Origin: UBA3951 sp050952125
GTDB lineage: Bacteria; Bacillota; Sulfobacillia; Fermentithermobacillales; Fermentithermobacillaceae
NCBI GenBank assembly: GCA_050952125.1
Contig: JBMNKK010000004.1
Coordinates: 620,001 to 684,000, forward strand
Direction: 5' to 3'
Length of the DNA stretch: 64,000 nt
This document shows positions 41,799 to 50,198 of this stretch, one piece after another. The notes under the pieces were generated by a model. That model was not told the origin of the DNA. It was given only the letters and a program-made list of their open reading frames with translations, and searched no databases. Positions within the stretch are counted from its first letter, which is position 1. The number at the start of each line of letters is the position of its first letter. The position numbers were made by a program, and so were the translations under genes.

Positions 41799-42419
41799 AT
41801 GCGTAAGGAAGGTCCGAGATTAGTGCTCTTGGCAGTCGTAGGCGTGCTAATCCTTGACGCCTATATTGACTCGGCAGCTCTGACAAGCATCGCGACTGCC
41901 GTGAAGTCGTGGGGCGCTATCATTGCAGCGTTCGCACTTGGTGTCGGGTCAATCAGTCTAGTATCTAACCATGTGAAGATCATATCAAGGAAGCGGGAAA
42001 CGGCGCTTGAGAGCACGATTCTGCTGGCGGGGTTGCTCTTCATGGTGATTGTGGGCGTGACCTCATCAACTTCTGCGCCTGCCTATCAGTTCGTATTCGA
42101 CTACGTGTTGTCACCAGGGGGATCAACCATATTCTCGCTTCTGGCATTCTACATTGCATCTGCTGCCTACAGGGCTTTCCGCGTGCGGAGTACTGAGGCA
42201 ACGGTCATGCTTATTTCTGCTGTACTAGTAATGCTTGGGCGAGTTCCCATAGGGAAGCTCATGTGGAGTCAGTTTCCCGCTATTGCACAATGGTTCATCG
42301 ATGTCCCCAACATTGCGGGCATGAGAGGCATCACGATCTGTGCTGCTCTGGGCACGGTGGCTACTAGCGTAAGGGTCCTTCTGGGCATCGAAAGAGGCTC
42401 AGTGGGCGGCGGACAATAG
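41799..42419 (+). CDS. Polytopic membrane protein of unknown function (cassette gene B)
   Basis: 206 residues with about six hydrophobic helices (around 8-23, 38-54, 71-88, 108-125, 133-147, 175-195). The loops carry few charges apart from NHVKIISRKRETALES after helix 2. No transporter or enzyme motif is recognised. It lies 23 bases after gene A and 18 before gene C. Most likely the membrane core of a complex with A, C and D. Confidence 0.6.
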   Translation: MRKEGPRLVLLAVVGVLILDAYIDSAALTSIATAVKSWGAIIAAFALGVGSISLVSNHVKIISRKRETALESTILLAGLLFMVIVGVTSSTSAPAYQFVFDYVLSPGGSTIFSLLAFYIASAAYRAFRVRSTEATVMLISAVLVMLGRVPIGKLMWSQFPAIAQWFIDVPNIAGMRGITICAALGTVATSVRVLLGIERGSVGGGQ

Positions 42420-42437
42420 AGAGGGAGGGGAGACACT

Positions 42438-43265
42438 ATGAGTCAGTTTTTGAACCTGGACAGGCGCGTAATATATATACTACTGGCCGTGGCAATAGCT
42501 TTCCCGCTCCTTAGGCCACTCGGCCTGCCTCTGGATATCGGCAGGGATGCGCAGGTAACATTTGACCTCATCGAAGCTCTCAAACCCGGTGATACCGTAC
42601 TGTTCCCGGTAGAATTCGTCTCTTCGTCAATACCTGAACTAATGCCGCAGGGGAAAATCCTCATGGCTCACCTGATGATGCGCCCCGGCGTTAAGGTCGT
42701 AGCTGTGTCATTCAACGACCAGGGTCACGTTTTTGCTGACCGTATCATGAAGGCCTCGGTTCCGTCAGACAAAGTCTATGGTGAAGACTATATCAACCTC
42801 GGCTATATCGCCGGCGGAGAAGGCGCGCTCGCAGGGTTCCTGAAAGACATACGAAGCGTGCTAAAGGCTGATTATACGGGTGGTTCTCTAGACAGTTACC
42901 CGATAATGAAAGGCATCAACTCAGTCACCGACTTCGCTCTCGTTGTAGGAGCGATTGCGTCATCTGGGGTAGGCGAAACGTCATGGGTCCGGCAGATGGG
43001 CTCGCTTGACATTCCTTTCGCGTTTGGCACAAGCTCGGCGGCTTATGGCAGCAGTATCGGTTTCGTTCAGGCCGGTCAGCTTGAGGCACTTCTTGCCGGC
43101 GGGCGCGGAGCAGCCGAATATGAGAAGCTGGTCGGCATAGCCGGGGCAGCAACTACCTCTATGGATGCGCAGTCCATTGGACAGCTCTTCATCGTTGGAC
43201 TCATCCTGCTGGGCAACGTCTCGCACTTTGTCAACAAAGGCAAAGATCGCAAGGAAAACTCATAA
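42438..43265 (+). CDS. Membrane-anchored protein of unknown function (cassette gene C)
   Basis: 275 residues, ATG after GGGAGGGGAG. One N-terminal helix (about 9-28), a soluble middle domain with an alpha/beta pattern (TFDLIEALKPGDTVLFPVEF, ILMAHLMMRPGVKVVAVSF), and a C-terminal helix (IGQLFIVGLILLGNVSHF) with a basic tail. Topology is the same as gene A, and the start of the last helix is similar in both (AQSIGQLFIVGLILLG against GQDVGKAIAVVLIALG). Distant paralogy is likely. No catalytic motif is recognised. Confidence 0.6.
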   Translation: MSQFLNLDRRVIYILLAVAIAFPLLRPLGLPLDIGRDAQVTFDLIEALKPGDTVLFPVEFVSSSIPELMPQGKILMAHLMMRPGVKVVAVSFNDQGHVFADRIMKASVPSDKVYGEDYINLGYIAGGEGALAGFLKDIRSVLKADYTGGSLDSYPIMKGINSVTDFALVVGAIASSGVGETSWVRQMGSLDIPFAFGTSSAAYGSSIGFVQAGQLEALLAGGRGAAEYEKLVGIAGAATTSMDAQSIGQLFIVGLILLGNVSHFVNKGKDRKENS

Positions 43266-43280
43266 GAGGGAGGCGATCGT

Positions 43281-43874
43281 ATGTCATCGATAGGTAACTG
43301 GCTCATGGCTATTGTCACGCTGGGGCTTTACAGCATACTAGTCAACGATAACCGCCTTTTTCGCATAGTAGAACACCTGTATGTTGGTGTGACCGCCGGC
43401 AACGCTATCGTGGTCACCTGGGTCTACATTCGCGACTCGGGACTACAGCCCATTGCCAAGGGTAACTGGTTGATTTTGATCCCGGTGATCCTCGGTCTGC
43501 TTCAGTTCACCCGCTTCAGCAAGAGCTACTCCTGGGTAAGCAGATACCCCGTGCAATGGCTCGTGGGAGTCGGCATAGGCGTGTCGCTGGTCACGACCCT
43601 GAACGTTCACTTCATAGGGCAGGTAACCGCGACGATGCGTCCTCTGACATCCCTCAATGCCATCATCATCTTCATTGGCACGCTGGCGACGGTATTGTAC
43701 TTCCACTTTTCAGCGAAGCAGACCCCAGCTATGCGGAGCGTCGGCCAGGTTGGTAGGTTCATAATGATGATCGCGTTTGGGGCGAACTTTGGAAACGTTG
43801 TAATGGGCAGAATCGCGCTTGTGGTCAACAGGTTCCAGGACATATTCGGAACCTGGCTTGGTATCATCCAATAG
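43281..43874 (+). CDS. Polytopic membrane protein of unknown function (cassette gene D)
   Basis: 197 residues, ATG after GAGGGAGG. About six helices (for example WLMAIVTLGLYSILV, GNAIVVTWVYIRD, WLILIPVILGLLQFT, VQWLVGVGIGVSLVTTL, AIIIFIGTLATVLYFHF, GRFIMMIAFGANFGNVVMG). A notable polar stretch LVNDNRLFRIVEHLYVGV lies after helix 1. No known family is recognised. It ends 17 bases before the SDR gene, so the cassette and catabolic genes appear co-transcribed. Confidence 0.6.
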   Translation: MSSIGNWLMAIVTLGLYSILVNDNRLFRIVEHLYVGVTAGNAIVVTWVYIRDSGLQPIAKGNWLILIPVILGLLQFTRFSKSYSWVSRYPVQWLVGVGIGVSLVTTLNVHFIGQVTATMRPLTSLNAIIIFIGTLATVLYFHFSAKQTPAMRSVGQVGRFIMMIAFGANFGNVVMGRIALVVNRFQDIFGTWLGIIQ

Positions 43875-43891
43875 CATTTGGAGGGACCGGT

Positions 43892-44641
43892 ATGAGATTC
43901 AAGGATAAGGTGGTTCTCCTTACCGGAGGAAGCTCCGGTATCGGGCAAGCGACCTGTCTCGATTTTGCTCGCGAGGGAGCAAAAGTCGCGTTTGTGGGTC
44001 GCGACGCCGAGAGAGTGGCCAGTACGGCGGCAATGCTGGACGAGATCGGGGCTGAGCATCTCGAGTTCATCGGAGATGTATCCAAGGCATCCGATGTCAA
44101 GACAGCCGTTGACGGCACTGTGAACCGTTTTGGCAGGATCGACATCTTGGTTAACAATGCAGGGATGATATGTCCCGGCGGGGTTGTAGACCTAACCGAA
44201 GAAGATGTCGACAGGATGATGGGAGTCAACTTCAAAGGCGTCTTCTTGTTCTGCAAGCACGTAATCCCGCTTATGCAAAAACAAGGCGGCGGCAAGATCA
44301 TCAACGTGTCATCTATGGCGGCATTGCGAGGCCTGAGACAACGCGCAGGATACTGCGCATCTAAGGCGGCGGTATCACTTATGACTAAGTCGATGGCGCT
44401 AGATCACGCTGCCGACAACATCAACATAAACTCCGTGTGTCCGGGTTCGGTTGAGACGGGACTCACTCGCATGACGTTTGCCGATCCCGTCCTGAGGGCA
44501 GAGAAGTCAAAGAACATACCCTGGGGACGCTTCGCCAAACCCAACGAGATCTCACCTGCGATCCTGTTTCTCGCATCTGATGAAGCTGTCTACCTTACCG
44601 GCACCGAGATCTACGTGGACGGCGGGTTGACGGCACAATGA
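43892..44641 (+). CDS. Short-chain dehydrogenase/reductase (SDR)
   Basis: 249 residues, classical SDR length. Cofactor motif LTGGSSGIGQAT, NNAG at about 88, catalytic Ser in IINVSSMAALRG and YxxxK in GYCASKAAVS, then the usual LTGTEIYVDGG end. Arg after the first beta-alpha unit (FVGRDAERV) suggests NADP(H), though this is only an inference. It oxidises or reduces a hydroxyl/keto substrate of the operon. ATGA overlap with the amidohydrolase gene. Confidence 0.92.
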   Translation: MRFKDKVVLLTGGSSGIGQATCLDFAREGAKVAFVGRDAERVASTAAMLDEIGAEHLEFIGDVSKASDVKTAVDGTVNRFGRIDILVNNAGMICPGGVVDLTEEDVDRMMGVNFKGVFLFCKHVIPLMQKQGGGKIINVSSMAALRGLRQRAGYCASKAAVSLMTKSMALDHAADNININSVCPGSVETGLTRMTFADPVLRAEKSKNIPWGRFAKPNEISPAILFLASDEAVYLTGTEIYVDGGLTAQ

Positions 44642-45858
44642 GAAACCTAGATGCATGTCAAGAGATGCTCATATCGTGCGACAGACTTGTCGACGGTGAT
44701 GGTGCCGTTATCGGTTCCGCCGACACGGTCCTTGTAAGAGATGGGCTGATTGTGAGTGTGGGACAACGTGCGTCGCTGGAGGGCGAGGTTAAGGGTGACG
44801 CCAAGAAGCTGCACTTTCCGGGCTGCACACTAATGCCCGGCCTTGTGAACGCCCACGATCACATGCTGTTCAGAAGGTCCACTCTTCCCATGGCCACGTT
44901 GTTCGCGCGGAGCCAGTCATATCAGTCCTTTTTCGGGGCCCGTAACGCGGCTCTGGCTCTGATGGACGGCGTCACCAGCAGCAGAGACATGGCGGCAATC
45001 GGATATCTGTCCGGCGAATTGCGGGATGCCGTAGCATGCGGGATGATCCCCGGGCCGACTATAGTCTCATGCCAGAGGGCGATTACCCGTCCGGGTGGAC
45101 CGGGCTCGGCGCTGTCGATCCCTGTGGAGAACGACGATCAGGCGCTGGCAGCTGTTGAGCAGTTAGTGGAAAGCCGGGCTGATTTCATCAAGGTGTTTGC
45201 TTCCACCGATGGCAGCTCGGCGTCACAACCTGTACTCGATGAGCACACTATCGCCTTGATTGTGAAGAGGGCCAGTCAACACGGCCTCAAGACAGTGGCG
45301 CACGCTACGACGCGAGATTCCATCAAAGCGTGTATAAATAGCGGTGTCTTCTGTGTCGAGCACGGCCCCGAACTTGACAATGTGTTGGCCCGAGAGATGG
45401 CAGCGAACGGAATGTGGTTTACGCCAACGATGAGCGGGTTTTGGGTAATCGGTGTTGAGGGCGAAAAGTGGGGGAGACCCCCGCACGTGATCAGCGCGTT
45501 TGCCGCATGCCTTAAGCCTCATGTCGCGGCAGTTCGGGCAGCAGTTGAAGAGGGCGTGAGCCTTGCCGTCGGAACTGACAGCCTCGGCACAATGCATATG
45601 GAGATCGATCTGCTGAGCCAGGCGGGAGTGCCCATCAGCGACATCATTAGGGCGGCTACATCCGGCGGTGCTGAACTGCTCGGTCTCCAGAGTACCGGTC
45701 GCCTGCAAAATCGATATAGAGCCGACCTACTCGTGCTCAGGGGCAATCCTCTGGAGGATATCTCGGCCTTCTTGCGGCCTGAGCTCGTCGTGTTGCGCGG
45801 ACGAGAAGTGGAGACAAGCGTATTGAGTAGGCAGTACTGCCAGTTCGAGGAGAAGTGA
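44638..45858 (+). CDS. Amidohydrolase family protein (imidazolonepropionase/prolidase-like)
   Basis: 406 residues. The metal-dependent hydrolase motifs are present in order: MPGLVNAHDHM, a Lys in FIKVFAS (possible bridging carboxylated Lys), HATT and EHGPE for further His ligands, and the catalytic Asp in VGTDSLG. The C-terminal composite domain ends with ADLLVLRGNPLEDISAF. It resembles the amidohydrolase group that includes Xaa-Pro and N-acyl hydrolases. It would hydrolyse a C-N bond in the operon's substrate. Overlaps both neighbours by one to four bases. Confidence 0.88.
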   Translation: MRNLDACQEMLISCDRLVDGDGAVIGSADTVLVRDGLIVSVGQRASLEGEVKGDAKKLHFPGCTLMPGLVNAHDHMLFRRSTLPMATLFARSQSYQSFFGARNAALALMDGVTSSRDMAAIGYLSGELRDAVACGMIPGPTIVSCQRAITRPGGPGSALSIPVENDDQALAAVEQLVESRADFIKVFASTDGSSASQPVLDEHTIALIVKRASQHGLKTVAHATTRDSIKACINSGVFCVEHGPELDNVLAREMAANGMWFTPTMSGFWVIGVEGEKWGRPPHVISAFAACLKPHVAAVRAAVEEGVSLAVGTDSLGTMHMEIDLLSQAGVPISDIIRAATSGGAELLGLQSTGRLQNRYRADLLVLRGNPLEDISAFLRPELVVLRGREVETSVLSRQYCQFEEK

Positions 45859-46547
45859 TGTCATTGATCACCGTCAACCCAAGGCACGCTTCACCGGTCC
45901 CGGAGGCTCTTCTCGCGAGGCTGTCCGAAATCGTGCCGGCTACTCTGGGGCACTTGATGACGTTCGGCTTCGTTGACTCGGCCATAAGGCCATTAACAGG
46001 TGGACAGCGGCTGCGCGTCTTGGGTCGGGCAGTTACGCTTCGTTCATATGGCACCGACGGAGCGGTGGTTCACGCCGCGATCGATCTGTGCGAACCTGGG
46101 GACGTCCTGGTTATAGACCGCGGTGGCGACACTCACTGTGCCTGCTGGGGCGAGATGACCTCGCTTGCGGCGAAGTACAAAGGTATCAGCGCTACCATCA
46201 TTGACGGCGCTGCTACGGACGTCGCAGAGATCCTAGAGATTGGCTACCCTGTCTATGCTCGCGCCATTTCAGCGCTGACGACGTCAGCCAAGGCCCAGGT
46301 GGGTGACGTGAATGTAGCTATTCAGTGCGGCGGAGTACCCGTCAATCCGGGCGATATCATCTTGGCCGACGAAAACGGTATTGTCGTGCTCCCTGAGGCA
46401 ATCGATCTCGAAGAAGTGCTTCGAGAAGCGGAGCCTCGTCAGAAGCGCGAGGTCTGGTTGCGCGAACAGCTTGCGGCTGGCAAGCGCTTGTCAGATCTTA
46501 CCGGAGCAGCAGAGAAGTTGCAGAGGGCAGCCCAGACGCATCACTAG
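45858..46547 (+). CDS. RraA-like protein / HMG aldolase family
   Basis: 229 residues. The RraA-family signature is GDIILADENGIVVLP (about 170-184), with GDVLVIDRGGDTHCACWGEM and ATIIDGAATDVAEILEIGYP ahead of it. Members outside enterobacteria are mostly metal-dependent 4-hydroxy-4-methyl-2-oxoglutarate or oxaloacetate-type aldolases. The Gly-Asp and Arg/Asp pattern expected for the aldolase site is partly altered (DGAATD where DGavRD is common), so activity should not be assumed. ATG shares its A with the preceding TGA. Confidence 0.82.
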   Translation: MSLITVNPRHASPVPEALLARLSEIVPATLGHLMTFGFVDSAIRPLTGGQRLRVLGRAVTLRSYGTDGAVVHAAIDLCEPGDVLVIDRGGDTHCACWGEMTSLAAKYKGISATIIDGAATDVAEILEIGYPVYARAISALTTSAKAQVGDVNVAIQCGGVPVNPGDIILADENGIVVLPEAIDLEEVLREAEPRQKREVWLREQLAAGKRLSDLTGAAEKLQRAAQTHH

Positions 46548-46582
46548 AGGGCATTAGCCTGCACGTAGGAAGGGTGGTATGA

Positions 46583-47149
46583 GTGGATTACGAGGTCAAG
46601 GCTGAGGATCGGGAGCGTGTCGAGGCGTTTCTCAAGGAGCTCCGGGTTGACGAGCCCGTTACAGCCAGTGAAGTGGATGCGATGCTCAACTTCACCATCG
46701 GAGATCGCGGATCGACCCTATACTTGATCTGGAAAGCCTTAGAACGAGAATATCCTGAAGTCGACGCTGTAGAGCTGCTTAGGAAGGTCAGCTGGGATAG
46801 AGGGATTCGCCCTACCAAGCAATGGGGCGACATCCGTACACCGGAGGAATGGGTTAAGAAGGCCTTCGACCGGACTACAGTGATAAGCTGTAAGCTGGAG
46901 TTTCCCGAGATGAACGAGAGGCGAGCCCAAGTTGTGTTCAGGCGTTGTCCCCATATGGACGCCGTGCGCGCCATGGGCGTACCGCCGGAGGATGTCCGCA
47001 CTTTGTGCAAGGATATCATGATCGCATGTGACTTCGCACGGGTAGAACCCTATCCTCATCTGAAGGTTAGTTTCCCTGAAGGGACATGCGGCGACGGCGA
47101 GGATTGTCACTGTCTTCTGGTCATCGAGGCAGTTGACGAGGCCGAGTAG
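46583..47149 (+). CDS. Probable L-2-amino-thiazoline-4-carboxylic acid hydrolase-like protein
   Basis: 188 residues, GTG start. The C-terminal 80 residues (VVFRRCPHMDAVRAMG, VRTLCKDIMIACDFARVEPY, FPEGTCGDGEDCHCLLVIE) have the Cys pattern of the ATC-hydrolase family: a Cys before a helix, a Cys and Asp in the LC-D motif, and a final Gly-Asp-x-Cys. The N-terminal part is helical without motifs. If correct it opens a small heterocycle or binds a related metabolite. It is the last gene of the operon, before a strong hairpin. Confidence 0.5.
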   Translation: MDYEVKAEDRERVEAFLKELRVDEPVTASEVDAMLNFTIGDRGSTLYLIWKALEREYPEVDAVELLRKVSWDRGIRPTKQWGDIRTPEEWVKKAFDRTTVISCKLEFPEMNERRAQVVFRRCPHMDAVRAMGVPPEDVRTLCKDIMIACDFARVEPYPHLKVSFPEGTCGDGEDCHCLLVIEAVDEAE

Positions 47150-47205
47150 CTTGGACTCATAGAGGCACGTCATCAGCGATTTAGGATAAGGTCGGTCATC
47201 TCATG

Positions 47206-47250
47206 AGCCAGGCGGTAGGATGTGTTCATCCTTTCCGCCTGGCTTCTTTG
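47206..47250 (+). terminator. Long hairpin ending the catabolic operon
   Basis: AGCCAGGCGG pairs with CCGCCTGGCT and, inside, AGGATG with CATCCT, leaving a small loop. The following TCTTTGT is a weak T-rich tail in the plus direction. It separates this operon from the convergent C69 peptidase gene. Confidence 0.6.
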
Positions 47251-47270
47251 TCCATTGCCGGTGGGCGACT

Positions 47271-48731
47271 TCAGGACAAAAGGTCATTGAACAGTTTTCT
47301 CCAGCCTCTCCAAGCCAGTCCTGCCTGCTTATCAGTATACTCGGTCAGCATGGCGACGGCCTTAGCCGGGTCGTCTTTGTAGGCGGCATATGCTTTAGCC
47401 TCGAACTCCCCTTGGGCGTCCTCCCACGCCTTCTCAAGAGCATCCCTTCGCGCTGCGATCTCGCCAATGACCGAAGCATACGAGGCATCAGCCAAGTCCT
47501 GAACGTCCTGGAATGTCCACCAGGCGCGGCCCGGGCGGTGTGACAGGTCGGCAGGCGGCACGCTGAAGTGATTGGCTGCCCCTATGTGGGGAGCGAACCA
47601 ATTGTAGCCCGCAGGGACTTTATCGCTACCGAGATACCACGGGACATATGGACTGGTGCAGGGGTTCAGTGTAGCCCGCCATATACATGTGAATTCAGGT
47701 TGCTCACGGAACTGGATTACGAAGCTCTCAAGTGTTGTTCCGGTGCAAATGGTGCGATTACCTGCACGATGCGGGTTCTTGGAGTAGTTTTCGGACAGGT
47801 CATCATCTGTGCCCTCGTAGTGAGTCCGGAGGACCTTCTTGACGTCTGCAATCCCCAATTTCCTGGGCGGTTTCACCGAGAACGCCCTAATGTCCTCCGG
47901 CTCTCTGCCAAGGATGATCCTCAGAGCGTTCTTGTGTCTCACCATATTGCCTGCCTGGTTCTGGGTCGGATCCTGATAGGCAGCGGCAAAGTCGAAATCG
48001 CTGTAATCACCGTCAACGGCAGGTTTGTACCACCCGCGTTCGATGGCGTACGTAATGATGTCGGGGGAAGCCACGTAGTTTTCGGTGTCATTCAGGTCCA
48101 CGCTATGGATGGTGTACCAGTTCGGCATGAAGAACACTTCGTCGTCGGGCACTCTCTTGGCTGCGAAGTGTTTTCCTTTGACGACCTGGAAGACCCAACC
48201 CTCATCCTTATCTACTATCTGGTATGCTCGTCCCGCTCCGGTGTATCCCCAGCGGGAGACCAGTTCTGCCGCTATCCGAACTCCTTCTCGCGCGGTCTTT
48301 GCCCGCTGAGCGACGATGTGCCCCACACCGTACCCGATCCCTCCGTTAACAAGTTCGGGCCTGTCTTCCCTAGTTTGACCGCAGCTGTCGCTCGCGATCG
48401 CCACGCCCCACTCGTTGATGAAGGTATCGCTGAAAGAAGCCTGCCAGCTGGCCCTGGTTTCTGACCAGAGGTACGCCCAAGTCTCCGGCACCTGAGGTAT
48501 CTTGGCGCAAGCGGGTTCGAAACTAAGAAGCTCACCCGGTTCATGAGTTGCTCGCGGGACCCGGTACTGTATCATCGCGTTGTTGCCGGCATCATCCTCG
48601 TTATGTCCGAAGAGTACTTCTCCCGTAGCGGAGGCTTTCTTGCCCACTATTATGGCGCTGCAGTCGTCGAACAGTGATTCATCCACCCACGGCTTGCCGA
48701 AAGGGTAAGCATTATTGCCGTCGCTCATCAC
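47271..48731 (-). CDS. C69 family peptidase (PepD-like dipeptidase)
   Basis: 486 residues. The Ntn-type region is ESLFDDCSAIIVGKKASATG, with the candidate nucleophile Cys near residue 24, then VLFGHNEDDAGNN, as in C69 dipeptidases that remove a propeptide to expose Cys. FINEWGVAIASDSC and GYTGAGRAYQIVDKDEGWVF are also typical. No signal peptide is evident. GTG at 48731 lies nine bases after AGGGAG. It lies downstream of the tldD-tldE pair in the same direction, with 170 bases and a hairpin between. Confidence 0.85.
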   Translation of the reverse strand: MMSDGNNAYPFGKPWVDESLFDDCSAIIVGKKASATGEVLFGHNEDDAGNNAMIQYRVPRATHEPGELLSFEPACAKIPQVPETWAYLWSETRASWQASFSDTFINEWGVAIASDSCGQTREDRPELVNGGIGYGVGHIVAQRAKTAREGVRIAAELVSRWGYTGAGRAYQIVDKDEGWVFQVVKGKHFAAKRVPDDEVFFMPNWYTIHSVDLNDTENYVASPDIITYAIERGWYKPAVDGDYSDFDFAAAYQDPTQNQAGNMVRHKNALRIILGREPEDIRAFSVKPPRKLGIADVKKVLRTHYEGTDDDLSENYSKNPHRAGNRTICTGTTLESFVIQFREQPEFTCIWRATLNPCTSPYVPWYLGSDKVPAGYNWFAPHIGAANHFSVPPADLSHRPGRAWWTFQDVQDLADASYASVIGEIAARRDALEKAWEDAQGEFEAKAYAAYKDDPAKAVAMLTEYTDKQAGLAWRGWRKLFNDLLS

Positions 48732-48840
48732 TCACAGTTGCTCCCTTCACTCTTGGTTCAATTCATAAAACGATTGCAATTGGCACGAAGGAACAGATTG
48801 AAGTTTCGATGATGAGCAGCCTAGCTCCTTCTATCACAGA

Positions 48841-48872
48841 AGGCCGGCCCTCCATTGCGGTGGACCGGCCCC
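48841..48872 (-). terminator. GC-rich hairpin after the tldD-tldE pair
   Basis: GGCCGGTCC pairs imperfectly with the GGCCGGCC arm around GCAAT on the minus strand, about 30 bases after the tldE stop. No T-run follows, so termination is only probable. Confidence 0.45.
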
Positions 48873-48900
48873 GTGACTGTTGCTCTTTCGTCCAATAGCG

Positions 48901-50196
48901 CTACTTGCCCGAAATCGTCGCTCCTGACACGGCGACCCAAGGGAAAATGGACCTGCCGGAATCTACCCGTTCCTTCGATACGGCTTTCACGTTCATAAGC
49001 ATGTCGGCGAAGTTGCCCGACACCATTGATTCGCTGATGGGGTACTTTATCTCCCCATCTTCAATGAGATAACTGTTCTTGGCGATGCCCGAGAAGTCTC
49101 CGTTGGCGCTCGGGTAACCTCCTGAGAATCGGGCTAACAGGATTCCCCGCTTGATTGACTTGACCATTTCCTCGTACGGCGTTTCTCCGGAATCTATGAT
49201 CCACCCCCCACCTGCATTCTGAGACCTGTCTTTGCCTGTTTTCCTAGAGCCGTACAGGCTCAGCAGATAGGTCTTGAGCACTCCTCTATCGACCAAGGTG
49301 AGGTCTTCAGCCTTGTACCCGTCAGGTGTGACGAAATACCCGTCGCTTATCTCTTCTGAAGTTGGCTTGCAGTGAAGTGTGAGGAGCGGACTCGTCACCC
49401 GCTTCTCCAAGCTGTCTTTATATATGCTCGTGCCCGATATCATCGCCCCGTCTCCGACCGAGTTGACAAGGAAGCCGAGCATATCAACTAGGCAGTCTGG
49501 TGTGAAGATGACATCTCCTACAAACTTGCCCTTGATGGACTGGGTCGTAACTTGCTCCCCGGATTGGCGGAGAAGGGTATCGAGAGATCCGCAATCAATG
49601 AGAGGTCGGTCGAGATCCCTTGCCGCAAAACCGGTGTAGTTGAACGATGAGACTTTATCGCCGTCTCTGGACGAAAAGATCGTAATGAGATTGTACACGC
49701 CTTTCGAGGTCTCGAAATCTACCCCGTTGGAGTTCACAAAGTACCTCGTGCTCCGGCTGAAGTCAACGTATGCCTGCCGGATGACGGTTCTTGGGTATCG
49801 AGTCTTCACCGTTTCCAGGAACTCTCTTAAGCGGAAGTGCATCTTATCTAGGTCAGGCTCCGTTGGGCCCCTCGAAAACACCTCGGGCGGCTGTTTTTCC
49901 GCAATATCGTTCGCTTCGTCAGGTTGCGAAGCATCTGCCATAGAGATGACGTCTCCAGCCGCCTTCTCCAGCGACTCGCGATCCGACTTGTTGGCGACGC
50001 CGGTTCCTTTCTTTCCGTCTTTTATCGCGACCAGCATGACACTGGTATCGAATATGGTCCGAAGCAGGCTGAATTCGCCTGCGTCAACGTTCATCTCGTG
50101 TTTTTCCTGGAGACTCACCGCACACTGAGCTTTCTCGGCTCCGGCCTTAAGGAGTGCATCAAGGCCGAACTTCGCGGTCTCTCTGCCTTTCGTCAT
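48901..50196 (-). CDS. pmbA: TldE/PmbA-family metalloprotease subunit
   Basis: 431 residues from the ATG at 50196, nine bases after GGAGG. It has the TldE/PmbA features: VVIFTPDCLVDMLGFLVNSV-like core (DVIFTPDCLVDMLGFLVNS), FVTPDGYKAEDLTLVDRGVL and a C-terminal SGNFADMLMNVKAVSKER. It lacks the HExxxH zinc site, as TldE does, and acts with TldD. The TldD/TldE complex degrades or matures modified and unfolded peptides. It starts two bases after the tldD stop. Confidence 0.9.
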   Translation of the reverse strand: MTKGRETAKFGLDALLKAGAEKAQCAVSLQEKHEMNVDAGEFSLLRTIFDTSVMLVAIKDGKKGTGVANKSDRESLEKAAGDVISMADASQPDEANDIAEKQPPEVFSRGPTEPDLDKMHFRLREFLETVKTRYPRTVIRQAYVDFSRSTRYFVNSNGVDFETSKGVYNLITIFSSRDGDKVSSFNYTGFAARDLDRPLIDCGSLDTLLRQSGEQVTTQSIKGKFVGDVIFTPDCLVDMLGFLVNSVGDGAMISGTSIYKDSLEKRVTSPLLTLHCKPTSEEISDGYFVTPDGYKAEDLTLVDRGVLKTYLLSLYGSRKTGKDRSQNAGGGWIIDSGETPYEEMVKSIKRGILLARFSGGYPSANGDFSGIAKNSYLIEDGEIKYPISESMVSGNFADMLMNVKAVSKERVDSGRSIFPWVAVSGATISGK

Positions 50197-50198
50197 GT

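Noticed and set aside
47568..48464. 298-codon plus-strand frame opposite the C69 peptidase
   Set aside because: Antisense shadow; the peptidase motifs on the minus strand are unambiguous.
49640..50128. 162-codon plus-strand frame opposite the tldE gene
   Set aside because: Shadow frame in a certain tldD-tldE pair.
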